A stretch of 28,584 bases of DNA from Pelargonium cotyledonis (GCA_036897625.1 JAYMTA010000448.1:1-28584); one strand, 5' to 3'. Positions 20,601 through 28,584 are shown, numbered from the stretch's first letter. Notes: generated by a model from the sequence alone, not told the origin. Program-made: numbers and translations.

Positions 20601-22995
20601 GGGAACAATCTCCAGTGCCTTTGGTATGGTCATTAGAGATATTTTGGCTATAATGGCCTGATTGAATAGTATAGATTTTTCTTTCTCGGGCGGGGGGGCA
20701 CATGATTTAGTTAGGCCATCAGGTACTATGTTGGGCATTTCTGGATACTGTTTATTCTTTGTTGTTAGCTGATTTGGCCTAATAATATATCTACAGTTGT
20801 GATAAAAATCGTCAATACAAATAGGCAAAGGTCTAGATTAAATTATGTTGAGTGCACGTCAAACTTTCATTATATGTACAAATACTGATATACATTCAAT
20901 TTGTCAAATTTTGTACAAACGCATATATAAATTATATGAGAGTTGATTATTTTATGAATATTTGAGACATGCGAATCAAGTCACCTATGTTAGGTATTTG
21001 GTTTTATGTTAGATAAGTTTCTTTAAATTGTAATTCGGCAGTATTCTGAATGAAGTTTCTATTTCATAACAAAATATCTATAAAATAAAATAAGTACGTA
21101 GATGAATATAGTAAGAAACCTTTGAGAATGCTATTGCAAACCATCCAATAGTGCAAAATATTTGAGATAATCCCGTAGTCTGCATCACAAAGGTCAAAAC
21201 ATACTCATATATACAAATAAATTAGGAGAAATATGGTAGATGCCAAGAATTCCAGATGTTACTAATAGACTTAGTCACTTATTAAGGATGGTTCCCTAAT
21301 TTTATTTTATTTATTTTTGCCTTCGTACTTTTTCAAACTGATCATTCAGTTAATTTAATTTAGCAAAATTGGCCACTTAAGTGACTTTATGCAATGCGGA
21401 TAGAATTAATTACTCTCTCCGTCCCAAAATGAGTGTTTTGTTTTCATTATTTGTAAAAATTAAGAATTATAAGATAATTTAGTGTGTTTCCAATATAGCC
21501 CTCACTTTCTCACCTACACCCCATGTGCAAATTTGCCCATGTGCACAAGTGATAAGGATAATATGAAAAAAAACAATAATTTAATAACCGAAAAATAGAA
21601 ACAAGACACTCATTTTGGAACAAATTTTTTAACAAACAGGACACTTATTTTGGGACGGAGGGAGTAGTAAACTTTTGTAGACCTTGAAGAACTAACCGCC
21701 AAAAACTTCAAAATTTGAAGAATTCGAAAGCTTAGAATAGAATCCTGCCGTTAGAATATAGTCTCTGTTTTTTTTTTCCAAAACAATTCACAATGCTCAG
21801 TTGAATGGTAACATTCACATCACAACATTGTAAAAAGAAAAACAAAAAGTTTTTAATTTTTTTTTCCTATCTATTACATGCAGCCATCTTCTTAAAACTC
21901 CAGAGCATGATGAGATAGACTTGAGTTGGAATTTATATACTCCCTCCGTCCCAAAATGAGTGTCTTGTTTTAATTTTATTTTTGTCCCAAAATAAGTATC
22001 TTGTTTCCTTTTCTAGTAAGTTAGTTATGCATGAATTGTCAATAATACCCTTATAAAAAACTAGTTAGAATGTCTCACCACATGATCATAAGGATACAAT
22101 AGTAAACATACCACAATAATTAACTTCTCCTTAATTTTTCTCAAAATAGAAAGGAGTTAACTTATTTTGGAAAGGATGGAATAATATTCAATGAGTAAAT
22201 TTTCTTATTTGCATTCATTTCTCTTTAGTTCATTTCATGAACCACCCATCACCAACCTAACTGTACTCTAACTAAAAATTTATTTAGAAGCCTCTCCTAA
22301 CTAATTGTCCTAATGTTATTGCTGTTGAAAGTGTGTATATAAATAATAAAGAAATAACAAATCAACCAGCAAGTTAATGGAGTTGAAAGTAAGTTGGGAA
22401 AAGTTCAAGATGTTCATCTGTTTTCAAATAAAAAGTGTTAAGAACACGTCCAATTTAAGAAGCAAACTAAGATAGGAACGTACACATCTTCTACCAATGA
22501 GATCCGCTATCCTCCCGCTAAATATTGCTCCAAACATTGCACCCACTGAACCCATTGCACTGAAAACTGAGTACTGCACAACATCCATATCCACCAAATT
22601 TAAACATAGTAATGCTAATGCATGAAAAGAAGAAGAAGGTGAAGAATATTAGGTAGCCACTTACTGCTGCCGCAGAAAGGCCTAGCTCTTCCCTCATGCT
22701 CGACTCAGCCGGTGATGAATATCCAACCTGTAAATTTATTCAAAACTACGTAAATTTAAGTGCAACTAATTATATCGTTCAACTGATACCCATTTCCCGT
22801 TTATACAAATACTACATAAACTCGGTTACATGAGAGAGCTAGCTTGTTACTTACAAAACACCCAAAAGAAAAGGCACCACAGACAGCAACCAATGTGCTG
22901 AAGAAGAGAAGAGGTGTGGCTGATGATGAGGAATATTGTGTTTCAGTGTCATGACCATTAACAAGTAGAGACCTTGTTGTTCCGTCTTCTTCCAT
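11161..22995 (-). CDS. ERD6-like monosaccharide transporter (18 exons, 468 aa), complete
   Basis: Exons on the minus strand: 22995-22855, 22727-22665, 22573-22484, 21179-21120, 14663-14598, 14493-14428, 14319-14244, 14142-14078, 13986-13894, 13767-13687, 13296-13212, 13130-13087, 13015-12953, 12639-12580, 12274-12221, 11836-11777, 11507-11393, 11285-11161. Every intron is GT-AG and the joined frame is open throughout. Major-facilitator sugar-porter signatures are present: GRIADLIGRR (88-97), PVYLAEITPTNLRG (142-155), PESPRWL (203-209), DKSGRR (322-327) and PETKGR (449-454). Length, exon number and the C-terminal PETKGRTIEEIQ fit the ERD6-like (ESL) clade, which carries hexoses across the tonoplast or plasma membrane with 12 helices. 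The ATG at 22995 is the first in frame; the codon at 23022 is GTG. Helix 7 has A-Q where QQ is usual. Intron 4 (6456 bp) holds a gypsy element. The substrate cannot be told from sequence. Confidence 0.93.
11325..11346. repeat. (AT)n microsatellite in intron 17
   Basis: Eleven AT units lie in the 107-bp intron 17, next to a minus-strand pyrimidine tract. Likely length-polymorphic. Confidence 0.95.
11906..12133. mobile_element. Stowaway-like MITE in intron 15
   Basis: The left end CTGCATCCGTTCTAAAATAA and the right-end reverse complement TTCTTGTCCATTTCAAAATAA are diverged forms of the Stowaway terminus. TA dinucleotides flank both sides (11904-11905 and 12134-12135). Length is 228 bp with an AT-rich interior and no coding capacity, consistent with a Tc1/mariner derivative. 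Confidence 0.8.
12667..12926. mobile_element. CACTA-type MITE in intron 13, same family as 24700-24967
   Basis: The right end, read on the minus strand, is AATTATAAAAAAAATTGCAA, aligning with CACTACAAAAAAAGTTGCAA at 24700. The left end CATTACGAAAAAAAA is a diverged copy. The interior is full of TTTGTGACGAA/TTCTGTCACAAA words on both strands, as in the other copy. Intron 13 would be about 53 bp without it. Terminal mutations suggest an old insertion; no clean target duplication was found. Confidence 0.65.
13353..13681 (-). mobile_element. TRIM-like miniature LTR retrotransposon in intron 10
   Basis: On the minus strand, LTR1 (13681-13574, 108 bp) begins TGTTAATGTATC and ends TTTGTAACA. It is followed at once by TGGTACCAGAGC, a one-mismatch match to the initiator-Met primer-binding site (TGGTATCAGAGC). 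A short interior ends in AAGAGGGGCA, a polypurine tract. LTR2 (13437 to about 13353) begins TGTTAGAGTATTTATG and shares GTATC...CATCAAAAGAATA with LTR1. There is no coding sequence. The left limit is approximate and no target duplication was identified. Confidence 0.75.
13562..13573 (-). other. Primer-binding site (initiator Met tRNA type) of the TRIM
   Basis: The minus strand reads TGGTACCAGAGC directly after the LTR end. The usual plant site is TGGTATCAGAGC, so there is one difference. Confidence 0.75.
14664..15135 (-). other. 3' part of intron 4, left of the gypsy insertion
   Basis: AT-rich intron sequence without a gene or clear repeat. It carries the branch and acceptor region of intron 4 (TTGGCATTGGAAG before exon 5). 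The right edge abuts the LTR end TGATGTGTATG. Confidence 0.6.
15136..15560 (-). repeat. 3' LTR of the intronic gypsy element
   Basis: Shares with 20167-20590 the blocks AACACACTAGATTGTCTT, GTGTTTTCGGGACGA, GAGAGAAAGTATAG and GATTGAC, in the same order and spacing. The minus-strand end reads CATACACATCA. The outer U3 boundary is approximate. Confidence 0.8.
15760..16640 (-). pseudogene. Truncated reverse transcriptase (gypsy) with YIDD motif
   Basis: The minus frame shows the pre-RT motif ENVDVFAL...IDSKIIEHCL (about 16560-16620). RT palm blocks follow: HQIKMYPADQEK, then VNKVFASQIGHNLEVYIDDM (YIDDM at 16046-16060), MKLNPANYCF and KFLGVIVKERHIEANPNKI. The Tyr-Ile-Asp-Asp catalytic core survives, but stops follow, for example TGA after NYCF (plus 15938-15940) and TAA before HMVNK, and the fingers region is frameshifted. 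Sequence similarity ends near 15760, after which RNase H should begin. Non-functional. Confidence 0.85.
16640..17330 (-). pseudogene. Protease-RT spacer of the intronic gypsy element
   Basis: Low-complexity, frameshifted sequence after SPRKVWE. An acidic stretch (EEDGEVQDP, near 16870-16890) and Lys-rich parts are visible, but no domain. It corresponds to 3670-4405 of the other gypsy copy. Confidence 0.5.
17330..17800 (-). pseudogene. Degenerate gypsy aspartic protease region
   Basis: The minus frame KPLVISASDLRACVKRVFID is followed by N-D-I and a stop (catalytic site plus 17675-17689, TAG at 17672-17674). FNDSIISVKGIVSMPPT, CTCKFMVINIPF, PLIDRFEMVP and LVKFPTIQGI follow, which is the standard order for plant gypsy protease and its C-terminal extension. 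The D-T/S-G motif has become D-N-D, so it is inactive. Confidence 0.75.
18185..20097 (-). pseudogene. gag remnant of the intronic gypsy element
   Basis: The start ATG at 20097 (MAPPR, then a stop) matches the start of the other copy (MAAPRR). 19732-20070 keeps an open frame with a predicted coiled coil (VEETNEQIQEELNQDLSDLR). The gag core motif KTFIHIRQGTNEPLGPFVKR lies at about 18780-18840. The remaining frames are chopped by stops. It would form the particle in an active element; this copy cannot. Confidence 0.65.
20167..20590 (-). repeat. 5' LTR of the intronic gypsy element
   Basis: The inner end reads, on the minus strand, CATGCACATCA followed by the leader ACTAGTTCCATTTTTGAGAACG, comparable with the leader of the other copy. 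A TATA-like stretch (TATATATA, about 20504-20511) fits the LTR promoter. Homology to the left LTR fades after about 20590. Confidence 0.75.
20591..21119 (-). other. 5' part of intron 4, right of the gypsy insertion
   Basis: AT-rich intron without a supportable gene. The minus frame 20523-20828 (101 codons) has no recognisable feature and overlaps the LTR. The intron donor is GTTTCTTAC at 21119. Confidence 0.5.
21120..22995 (-). CDS. Transporter exons 1-4 (residues 1-118)
   Basis: Exon 1 (47 codons) encodes a polar N-terminus with a dileucine (Leu10-Leu11) and helix 1 up to GAFSFGCF. Exon 2 (21 codons) starts VGYSSPAE. Exon 3 (30 codons) carries helix 2 and the loop 2-3 motif GRIADLIGRR. Exon 4 (20 codons) encodes TTGLSQIFCTIGWFAIAFSK of helix 3. 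All junctions are phase 0. Introns 1 and 2 are short (127 and 91 bp), and intron 3 (1304 bp) holds two Stowaway elements. Dileucine signals direct some family members to the vacuole; the one here lacks the strict acidic -4 spacing, so the location is undecided. Confidence 0.9.
21413..21664. mobile_element. Stowaway MITE in intron 3 (first)
   Basis: Well-preserved inverted ends CTCTCTCCGTCCCAAAATGA and, as reverse complement of the right end, CTCCCTCCGTCCCAAAATAA. TA flanks at 21411-21412 and 21665-21666 are the expected target duplication. 252 bp, non-coding. Confidence 0.92.
21940..22181. mobile_element. Stowaway MITE in intron 3 (second)
   Basis: The left end CTCCCTCCGTCCCAAAATGA is intact; the right end reads TTCCATCCTTTCCAAAATAA as reverse complement. 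TA flanks both sides. Just inside the left end the terminal motif recurs (GTCCCAAAATAAGTATCTTG), a partial tandem duplication of the end. 242 bp. Confidence 0.88.
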
Positions 22996-23002
22996 TTTCT
23001 TC

Positions 23003-23020
23003 CCTCTCTCTCTCTCTCTC
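23003..23020 (-). repeat. (GA)n tract in the presumed 5' UTR of the transporter
   Basis: Nine GA units on the transcribed sense lie about 8 bases before the ATG. GA/CT tracts are common in plant 5' UTRs and core promoters. Confidence 0.85.
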
Positions 23021-23100
23021 ACTCAGAATAATGTACTTGTACTTAACATGTAGAAACCATACAAATAATTTTATGTAGACTGAAAAGATGGATTGTGAAG

Positions 23101-23107
23101 AAATATA
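23101..23107 (-). promoter_or_regulatory. Possible TATA box of the transporter
   Basis: The minus strand reads CACCTATATTTC about 110 bases before the ATG. A start some 30 bases downstream would give a 5' UTR of roughly 80 bases containing the GA tract. Prediction from position and sequence only. Confidence 0.3.
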
Positions 23108-24009
23108 GGTGACAACTACACAAATGACTTTCAAGTTGAGACTATTAGATGGAAGGTGTGACACCAGGGACAACCCACCTATCTTTATTTTTCAAAATTT
23201 GATTAAGATGGCCCACTTTCATTTCCACTTGAACTATTCATTATCATGGACCACTTTCAATTATTAAATTTCTTTTTCGGATTTGTGGAGTTTTGTGTTA
23301 AAAGAGAAGATCTAGATGACTTTTGTCTTTCTTTGGTAGTTGATCGTTATTGAGATTAGAGGGTTAATTATTAGGGATGATTAACAGCTAATATATGTGC
23401 TACTTTACCTTCTTTGGATAATTAACAGCTGATCATGTGCTTTGTCCCTAATCAACTGTTTGAGCAGATGCATATATAGTATTGATGGTGTAGTCTATTA
23501 GTTTTGCTGTGTTTGAATGGATATAGAACCATCAAATACAAATTTTGCAATGATGTGAATGGCCATAGATCCTTCTTTTGTTGGCAAGTATTGTAATATG
23601 TTCTTGGTTGCATTACAAGTAGCATGTAATTTATAGTTTTTGTTGTTGAGTATTTGGACTGTGTTTTTGTTGCTTTAATGGCTTATTGATCATGTCACTA
23701 GTGGGAGTCTGAGGATGCAGGGTCTCTAGGATTGTATCAGTTTGAGAGACATTCTAATAAGAATAGTAGTGTGGTTATGGATGTAGGAAAATTGACCAAT
23801 CCGCATGATATTGTTCTTCATTTTATTGTTTGCTTATAAGTTTGGCTTATAAACACATTAAGTGATGTAGTGGTTATCACACGTTAGTCATGGATGTTTG
23901 GAATTGAGTTTTTATTTTAGATTTTTTTACTGTATAAATTGCTTCAAGTTCATTACTTGATTGAATTAGAATGCTGTTCATAATGTTAATGCATACAATA
24001 TGTTCATAG
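23108..24009. other. Intergenic stretch between transporter and transposase remnant
   Basis: No confident gene. A short near-duplication, GATTAACAGCTAATATATGTGCT and ATTAACAGCTGATCATGTGCT, lies at about 23378-23443. Earlier exons of the plus-strand transposase gene may lie here but were not recognised. Confidence 0.35.
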
Positions 24010-24699
24010 GATGATGACATGGAAATTAGGGTGAAGAAAATATTTAAAAAGAAAGTTAAACTCCGTATGAGCGATTGGTTTAGTACGACGAGAAGGACGG
24101 GGAGCAAGCCGGGATGGTTGGGTGTAGATATATGGAAGGAGATGCTGAAAAAGTTGGAAGATGACCCGAAGTTTCCAAGCTTCTCAACTAGAGGCAAGAA
24201 GAATAGAGCATCTAGTGCTCAAGGACTAGGTCTTGCGAGCCATTCACAGAGTTGACATTCTCTTGGCACGCTACGACAGAAGCTAGTAAAACTCTTAACC
24301 ATCACATTTTAGTTTTGTGTTGCATGTGTATTAATTTACTTAATTTAATCACTATGTTAAACTTGATGATAACAATTGTTGTGATATAGCCATCATCGAG
24401 CGGGGAACTACCAAGTCGTAGTAAGATGTTTGAGAGAGCCCACATGAAAAAGGAAACAACGGAGTTCCTGAGTGAACAGACCAAGAATACAATTGTATGT
24501 TGTATTAACTAGTAATGAATTTGTTAATTTCATTTTATTTTGGTGCTGTTTTTATTAATATTTTCTAGGATGCATACAACAAGGCAATGGAAGAACGACA
24601 AGCTAAAGTTGTAGAAGAAGCAGCTGCCTCAAACACTGAACCAACACCTATTGATCCCGATTTTGTATGTTTAGAGACAGTATTCGATGAGAGGCGTGG

Positions 24700-24967
24700 C
24701 ACTACAAAAAAAGTTGCAAATTTTGACGGAAATCTATGACATAAATTTTTTCGTCACAGTTTCGTCACAAATTGTGACAGAAATTATATTTTTTGTCACA
24801 TATACACATTTGTGACAGAAAGTTCCCTCACATACACACATTTGTGACACCCCAAACAATGACAGAAATATTCGGTCACAGTTTTGTCACAAATTACATT
24901 TTGTGACTGAAATCCATAGATTTGTGACAGAAAATTTCGTCACAGATCGGAAATTTTTTCTGTCGTG
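24700..24967. mobile_element. CACTA-type MITE inserted in the transposase exon (268 bp)
   Basis: The left end CACTACAAAAAAAG and the reverse-complemented right end CACGACAGAAAAAA form inverted termini. TGG on both sides (24697-24699 and 24968-24970) is a 3-bp target duplication, as expected of CACTA elements. The interior is built from repeated TTTGTGACAGAAA / TTTCGTCACA words on both strands. With one TGG removed the flanking exon returns to frame. Confidence 0.88.
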
Positions 24968-25185
24968 TGGTCGTGTATATGGAATGAGCAACGAGGTTCT
25001 CATTGCTAAGCAAAAACAGTTGTCGGCATCTTCCTCACAAGCTCACTCTTCTAGTATAGTTTCTCTTCCACCAAGGATCTTCACTCAAGAAGAGGTAAAA
25101 GTTATGTTGTATGATTGTCACTTATTTGTTATAGTAATATATATTTAAATGTAGCATATTCTAATAATATTTGTTTTTTCAACAA

Positions 25186-25971
25186 ATATTTTAAAAATAG
25201 GACCGAATCGGCCGGTTCACCCGGTTGAACCGGGACCCGGTGGCCTCACCGGTCCGGTCAGTGCACAGCCTGGTGATTGAGCCAAAATCGATCAAATCCA
25301 GTCAAACTCGTTGAAAACCAGTAACTAGTTGACTGGTTTATGTGAAATTATGTATTTTGTCTTCATCTTTTCAACTTTTAGTGCTTGGGCTTCTATGAAT
25401 GATCCCATACATAGGCCTAGTTGAAAAGGAATAATGAAAAATTGATAGGCCCATGTTCATAAAGAAATTAAAATCAAATAAAATAGACTAGTAACAATCA
25501 ACCCTAACTTCTTTCTCTTTCCTCCGTCTCTACTCTCTACTGCCATTAAACTCAAATTTGAGTTATGAGCTTTATAGTTTCTTTCTTATTTATCCAGCAG
25601 TTCTTGATTTGCTGAAGAAAAGTGAAGAAGAAGTAGAAGAAATATATTTATTATTCTTTCTTATTCAGTTTTATTTAACCATAATCAACTACCTTGATGT
25701 ACATGAATCATCTCAAGTCCCGCCGGCGATGAAAATGATTGATGCTTATAGCTCTGGCAGTAAAAAATATTTCAGATTCACCCTATTTATTTTCTAGAGA
25801 CAGTACTGATGCTCCAATGCCTCTATAATTTGGTCTTTGGTCTTTTTTTTAGGTATAGGCCGGATGTTATATATAGTAATACGTAGCTACATAAATATAT
25901 TTATTATTTAATTAAAGGGTGCGACCCGGTGATGTGACCGGTTCGTTGACCGGTCCGGTTTTAAAACATTG
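25186..25971. mobile_element. 786-bp inverted-repeat element with CCGGTT-rich ends
   Basis: The left end runs ATATTTTAAAAATAGGACCG into CCGGTTCACCCGGTTGAACC. The right end, reverse-complemented, is CAATGTTTTAAAACCGGACC followed by GGTCAACGAACCGG. A 10-bp direct repeat TTTTCAACAA flanks it (25176-25185 and 25972-25981). No transposase is encoded; the plus frame 25558-25797 is unrecognised. The 8-10 bp duplication points to hAT or Mutator type; I cannot decide between them. It sits in the third intron of the transposase remnant. Confidence 0.75.
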
Positions 25972-26448
25972 TTTTCAACAAGATTTGCGTTACCGTGTCC
26001 ATGAATTATCCACTACAGTAAATGTCATGCAATCATCCATTTTGGATATGAAGAATATGTTATGTGAGTCACTTAAAGAATTCAAAGACGAAATGAGTAA
26101 ATCCTCGAAAAAACGCAAGTCGGAGAAGAAGAAGAAAAGAAGAGTGGACGAGTCTCCCGAGTTATTAAGTGATGAGAATGAGCCTCATGATGAATAGACT
26201 TATGTTTTTGAACTAATTTGCATTTCATGTTTTTGAACTTATTTTCATTACATATTTTAAAACTTATTTGGTTAGTATATTTCATAACATTTAACTTCAA
26301 TAGTTAACATATAAGATGATGAATCAATTTTAGCTACTATAATATTATTGGGTATTGAATTACTTGTTGGAGTTTTGTTTATTTATGTACGTTTTGTTTT
26401 TCAGGGGGTTTCAAAATAAATAAATATTTAATCGCAAAATTATTTTTA

Positions 26449-26866
26449 TTAGGTAGCAAATAATGAGCAATTTATGAGTAAATTTGAATGAACAAAGCGA
26501 GCAAGTTGCGAGCAAATTACTAGTAAATAGAGAGCATCCAGTTGGTTTTTATTTGCTAACATTTTGCTCGCAATATATGCGAGCAAATTTTGAGCAATAA
26601 TTTTGCTCGTTAAATTGCGAGCAAACTGTGAGCAAATATTTGCTATCAGATTGCTTGATCCTTTCGAGAAAATACCAAGCAACATTAGTAGTTATTTGCT
26701 CGCTAATTCCTCACTAATAACGACCACAGTTTGCTCCCGATTTGCTCATAAATTGCTCGCAACTAGCGAGCAAAATTATTGTTGGCAAATTGCTCATAAG
26801 TTCTTGCGAGCAATTTGCGGTTTGCCCTTTTGTGAGCAACACAAACCACTTTTATTTTTGATAGTG
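26449..26866. mobile_element. GAGCAA-repeat block ending in a CACTA-type terminus
   Basis: Between 26465 and 26839 GAGCAA occurs about ten times on the plus strand and about seven times as TTGCTC, usually extended to GCGAGCAAA. The block ends in TTTTATTTTTGATAGTG, whose reverse complement CACTATCAAAAATAAAA is a CACTA-like terminus at 26866. Dense inverted and direct short words next to the terminus are what transposase-binding subterminal repeats look like. The matching left terminus was not found. It lies 250 bp downstream of the transposase remnant and may be its element's 3' end. Confidence 0.55.
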
Positions 26867-28162
26867 AATGGTAAGTAATGAGCTATTACAATTTATAAAT
26901 TCTTTTAGATTTTTATTTAGTTATAAATTGAAAATGAAAATAATGGTTCTGACATTTGGTCGGTACAAACATTTTGAATCATTTCAGAGTCTTTTGGATG
27001 GTGTTTCAATTTATATTTTTGAAATATTTTGATATCTTTGAAATTATGTAATATTTTATAGTAACTTATTGTTGTTGAACTTATTTTATAATTAATTTCT
27101 TGTATAATTAATTTTATGAATGCATGGAATTAGAAAGTAACATATTATTACTTGAATAGTAAATATGTTTGTTTTTTCATTAAGATGGAATTATGTTATG
27201 ATCACTCAAAATTGTTTTGAATAAAACTTTTAATTTGATAAATGTAATTCACTTTGGAGATTAATAAAAAAAATTACCGTTTTAAATTTTTAACACATTG
27301 AATTATTTTGTCTATTAATTGCATTTTATTATATCACATAAATTTAAATGTTTGTGTAATATGATAATGTTACATATTAAATGGGAAAGAAAAATAAACA
27401 ACCTCATTTAATCAACATTTTATGCTATTATATAATAAGTGTTAAAGTTATAGTTGATCATCCAACTATACACTTATATCACATTTGGTCATCCTACTAT
27501 TTTTTAAATCATCAATGATATTCCAACTATTAGTTCTCGTCACCATTGACCCAATACTCATATTCCATCCATTTTAGTGAAAGAGCCGTTGATTTTTGTT
27601 AATTAGTTGGAGCAAAATAAAAAGTAAAAAAAAAAAAAACATGTTTCTAGCACTTGACTTCATCTCCACCTTTAAGCATCATTGTTTGCAGTTCAATGCA
27701 TAACAGAGTATCAAATTTCATGTCAAGCTCATTCACTTGTTATTCTATTGTCTATCTTTGACTGGTCTATTTTCATCTTCCTTCTATAACTAAACTACAA
27801 GATCAATTCCACCAAATTGCATTGTACTGCATGCATTTGCTACTCCATCCTTTGATGTTTATAGTTTTCTTATAAAAATCACTATCATTTCTCTAGTTTA
27901 TTTTAAGAAGTTTATTTTGTGTTCAAGTTTCAAGCATATTGTATGATGATTGAATTATCTTAACTACAATGATGATACTTTTGTTTTGAATTTCGTTTCG
28001 AAAAAACAAAGTTCTCCATTATCAGAAAGGGTTGTGTGTTTTTGCTTGTTTCATGCTAAAAACTCAAAATAAAATATTTGGCTTTGAAAAACCAAAATGG
28101 CTCCACTGGAAAAATGGTTCTAAGTCAACTTTTGGTTCATTGTTGTGTAAAACGGTTTGTGG
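26867..28162. other. AT-rich intergenic stretch
   Basis: No supportable gene. A poly(A) run lies near 27628-27641. A phrase pattern (GATCATCCAACTATACACTT ... GGTCATCCTACTATTTTTT ... ATATTCCAACTATTAG, 27455-27530) looks like a degenerate short repeat or part of an unidentified transposon. Confidence 0.4.
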
Positions 28163-28584
28163 CACTACAACAAAATGGGCCTTACACTACGATTTCTAAC
28201 TACGGTTATAAACGGTAGATAAATCTGGGCTTTTTAGCATTTTAAGCCCACGGTCATCAACCGTAGCCTATTTTCTTATCTTTAATTATACTCTTATATT
28301 TTATTTCAAAACGTCAGATCTCAATCTTCTCACTTCAAAAACAATGATGCCTTCTTCTTCTATTGAAACCCTACTATCCGTATTCGATTCCAAGGACTGA
28401 AAAAAAACTGTTACGTTTTTTGGTTTTGGGATCATAGATGATTATGAAATTTGCTGCTGGCTCTCACCTTTGCTTGGAGTGGAATGTTTTTTTCAAGTAT
28501 CTATGTGTGGTTGAGATGATGTTAGCACCTTTGTTATTGCTGTTTTTATTTTACGAAAAATTGATTTTTCCATTTGAGCAAGAC
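28163..28584 (+). mobile_element. CACTA-like element, left end only
   Basis: CACTACAACAAAATGGGCC starts at 28163 after TGG. Close inside, the word ACGGTT/AACCGT recurs on both strands (CTACGGTTATAAACGGTAG, CACGGTCATCAACCGTAG), as subterminal repeats do. The right end would be beyond the window. No coding frame is recognisable in the visible part. Confidence 0.6.

Larger units (their letters stand above)
24010..26197 (+). pseudogene. Ptta/En/Spm plant transposase (Transposase_24-like), interrupted
   Basis: Exon-like pieces: 24010-24255 (after ATAG; encodes MSDWFSTT...KPGWLGVDIWKEML, ending in a stop), 24390-24494 (35 codons, with FERAHMKKETTEFLSEQT), 24569-25094 (starts DAYNKAMEERQAK) and about 25983-26197 (LRYRVHELSTTVNVMQ, a coiled coil with a Lys/Arg-rich tail KKRKSEKKKKRR, then TAG). 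The W-x-G-x-D-I-W segment, the K-K-E-T-T-E-F block and RGRVYGMSNE match the plant En/Spm-type transposase-associated family. The third exon is split by a MITE, the third intron holds a 786-bp element, and the first exon has a stop. The family is associated with CACTA transposition; a domesticated role cannot be excluded. Upstream exons were not found. Confidence 0.75.

Noticed and set aside
20523-20828. 101-codon minus-strand frame in intron 4.
   Set aside because: No recognisable domain, overlaps the LTR edge, and lies in intron sequence; not supportable as a gene.
22996-23022. A longer N-terminus for the transporter (MRERERGKK before MEEDG).
   Set aside because: The codon at 23022 is GTG, not ATG, and the added residues come from the GA microsatellite. 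The first in-frame ATG is at 22995.
26465-26839. CRISPR-like or satellite array from the regular GAGCAA repeats.
   Set aside because: Spacing is irregular, the words occur in both orientations, and no constant repeat-spacer unit exists; the genome is a plant's.

Overview
This is a plant nuclear window, most likely a eudicot. The evidence is an 18-exon gene with GT-AG introns, Stowaway-type MITEs with the CTCCCTCCGTCCC terminus, CACTA, MULE and TRIM elements, and Ty3/gypsy remnants of Athila/Tat character. No tRNA, rRNA, CRISPR or bacterial-type gene was seen. One host gene can be read completely; almost everything else is transposon-derived or AT-rich intergenic DNA.

Layout. Positions 1-8.7 kb form a nested LTR-retrotransposon zone. 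It holds a plus-strand LTR fragment (1-536), an Athila-like LTR with polypurine tract on the minus strand (about 571-1392), a 158-bp tandem duplication (2620-2942), and a decayed gypsy gag-protease region on the minus strand (about 3600-7077) with its 5' LTR (from 7078). Positions 8739-9794 carry a 106-bp tandem duplication whose first copy is split by an 835-bp Mutator-like element with 9-bp target duplications. Positions 11161-22995 (minus) hold an intact ERD6-like sugar transporter of 468 codons. Its introns carry a TRIM, three Stowaways, a CACTA-type MITE and, in intron 4, a 5.4-kb degenerate gypsy element (15136-20590) in the same orientation as the gene.

From 24010 to 26197 (plus) lies a broken Ptta/En/Spm (Transposase_24-like) gene, interrupted by a 268-bp CACTA MITE and a 786-bp inverted-repeat element. 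Just downstream is a 400-bp block packed with the word GAGCAA on both strands, ending in a CACTA-type terminus (26866). The window closes inside another CACTA-like end (from 28163).

Only the sugar transporter is expected to encode a working protein. By family it is a 12-helix proton-coupled or facilitative monosaccharide carrier of the vacuolar or plasma membrane. The transposons do not work with it; their relevance is that they supply most of the gene's length, and in one case sit five bases from an exon.
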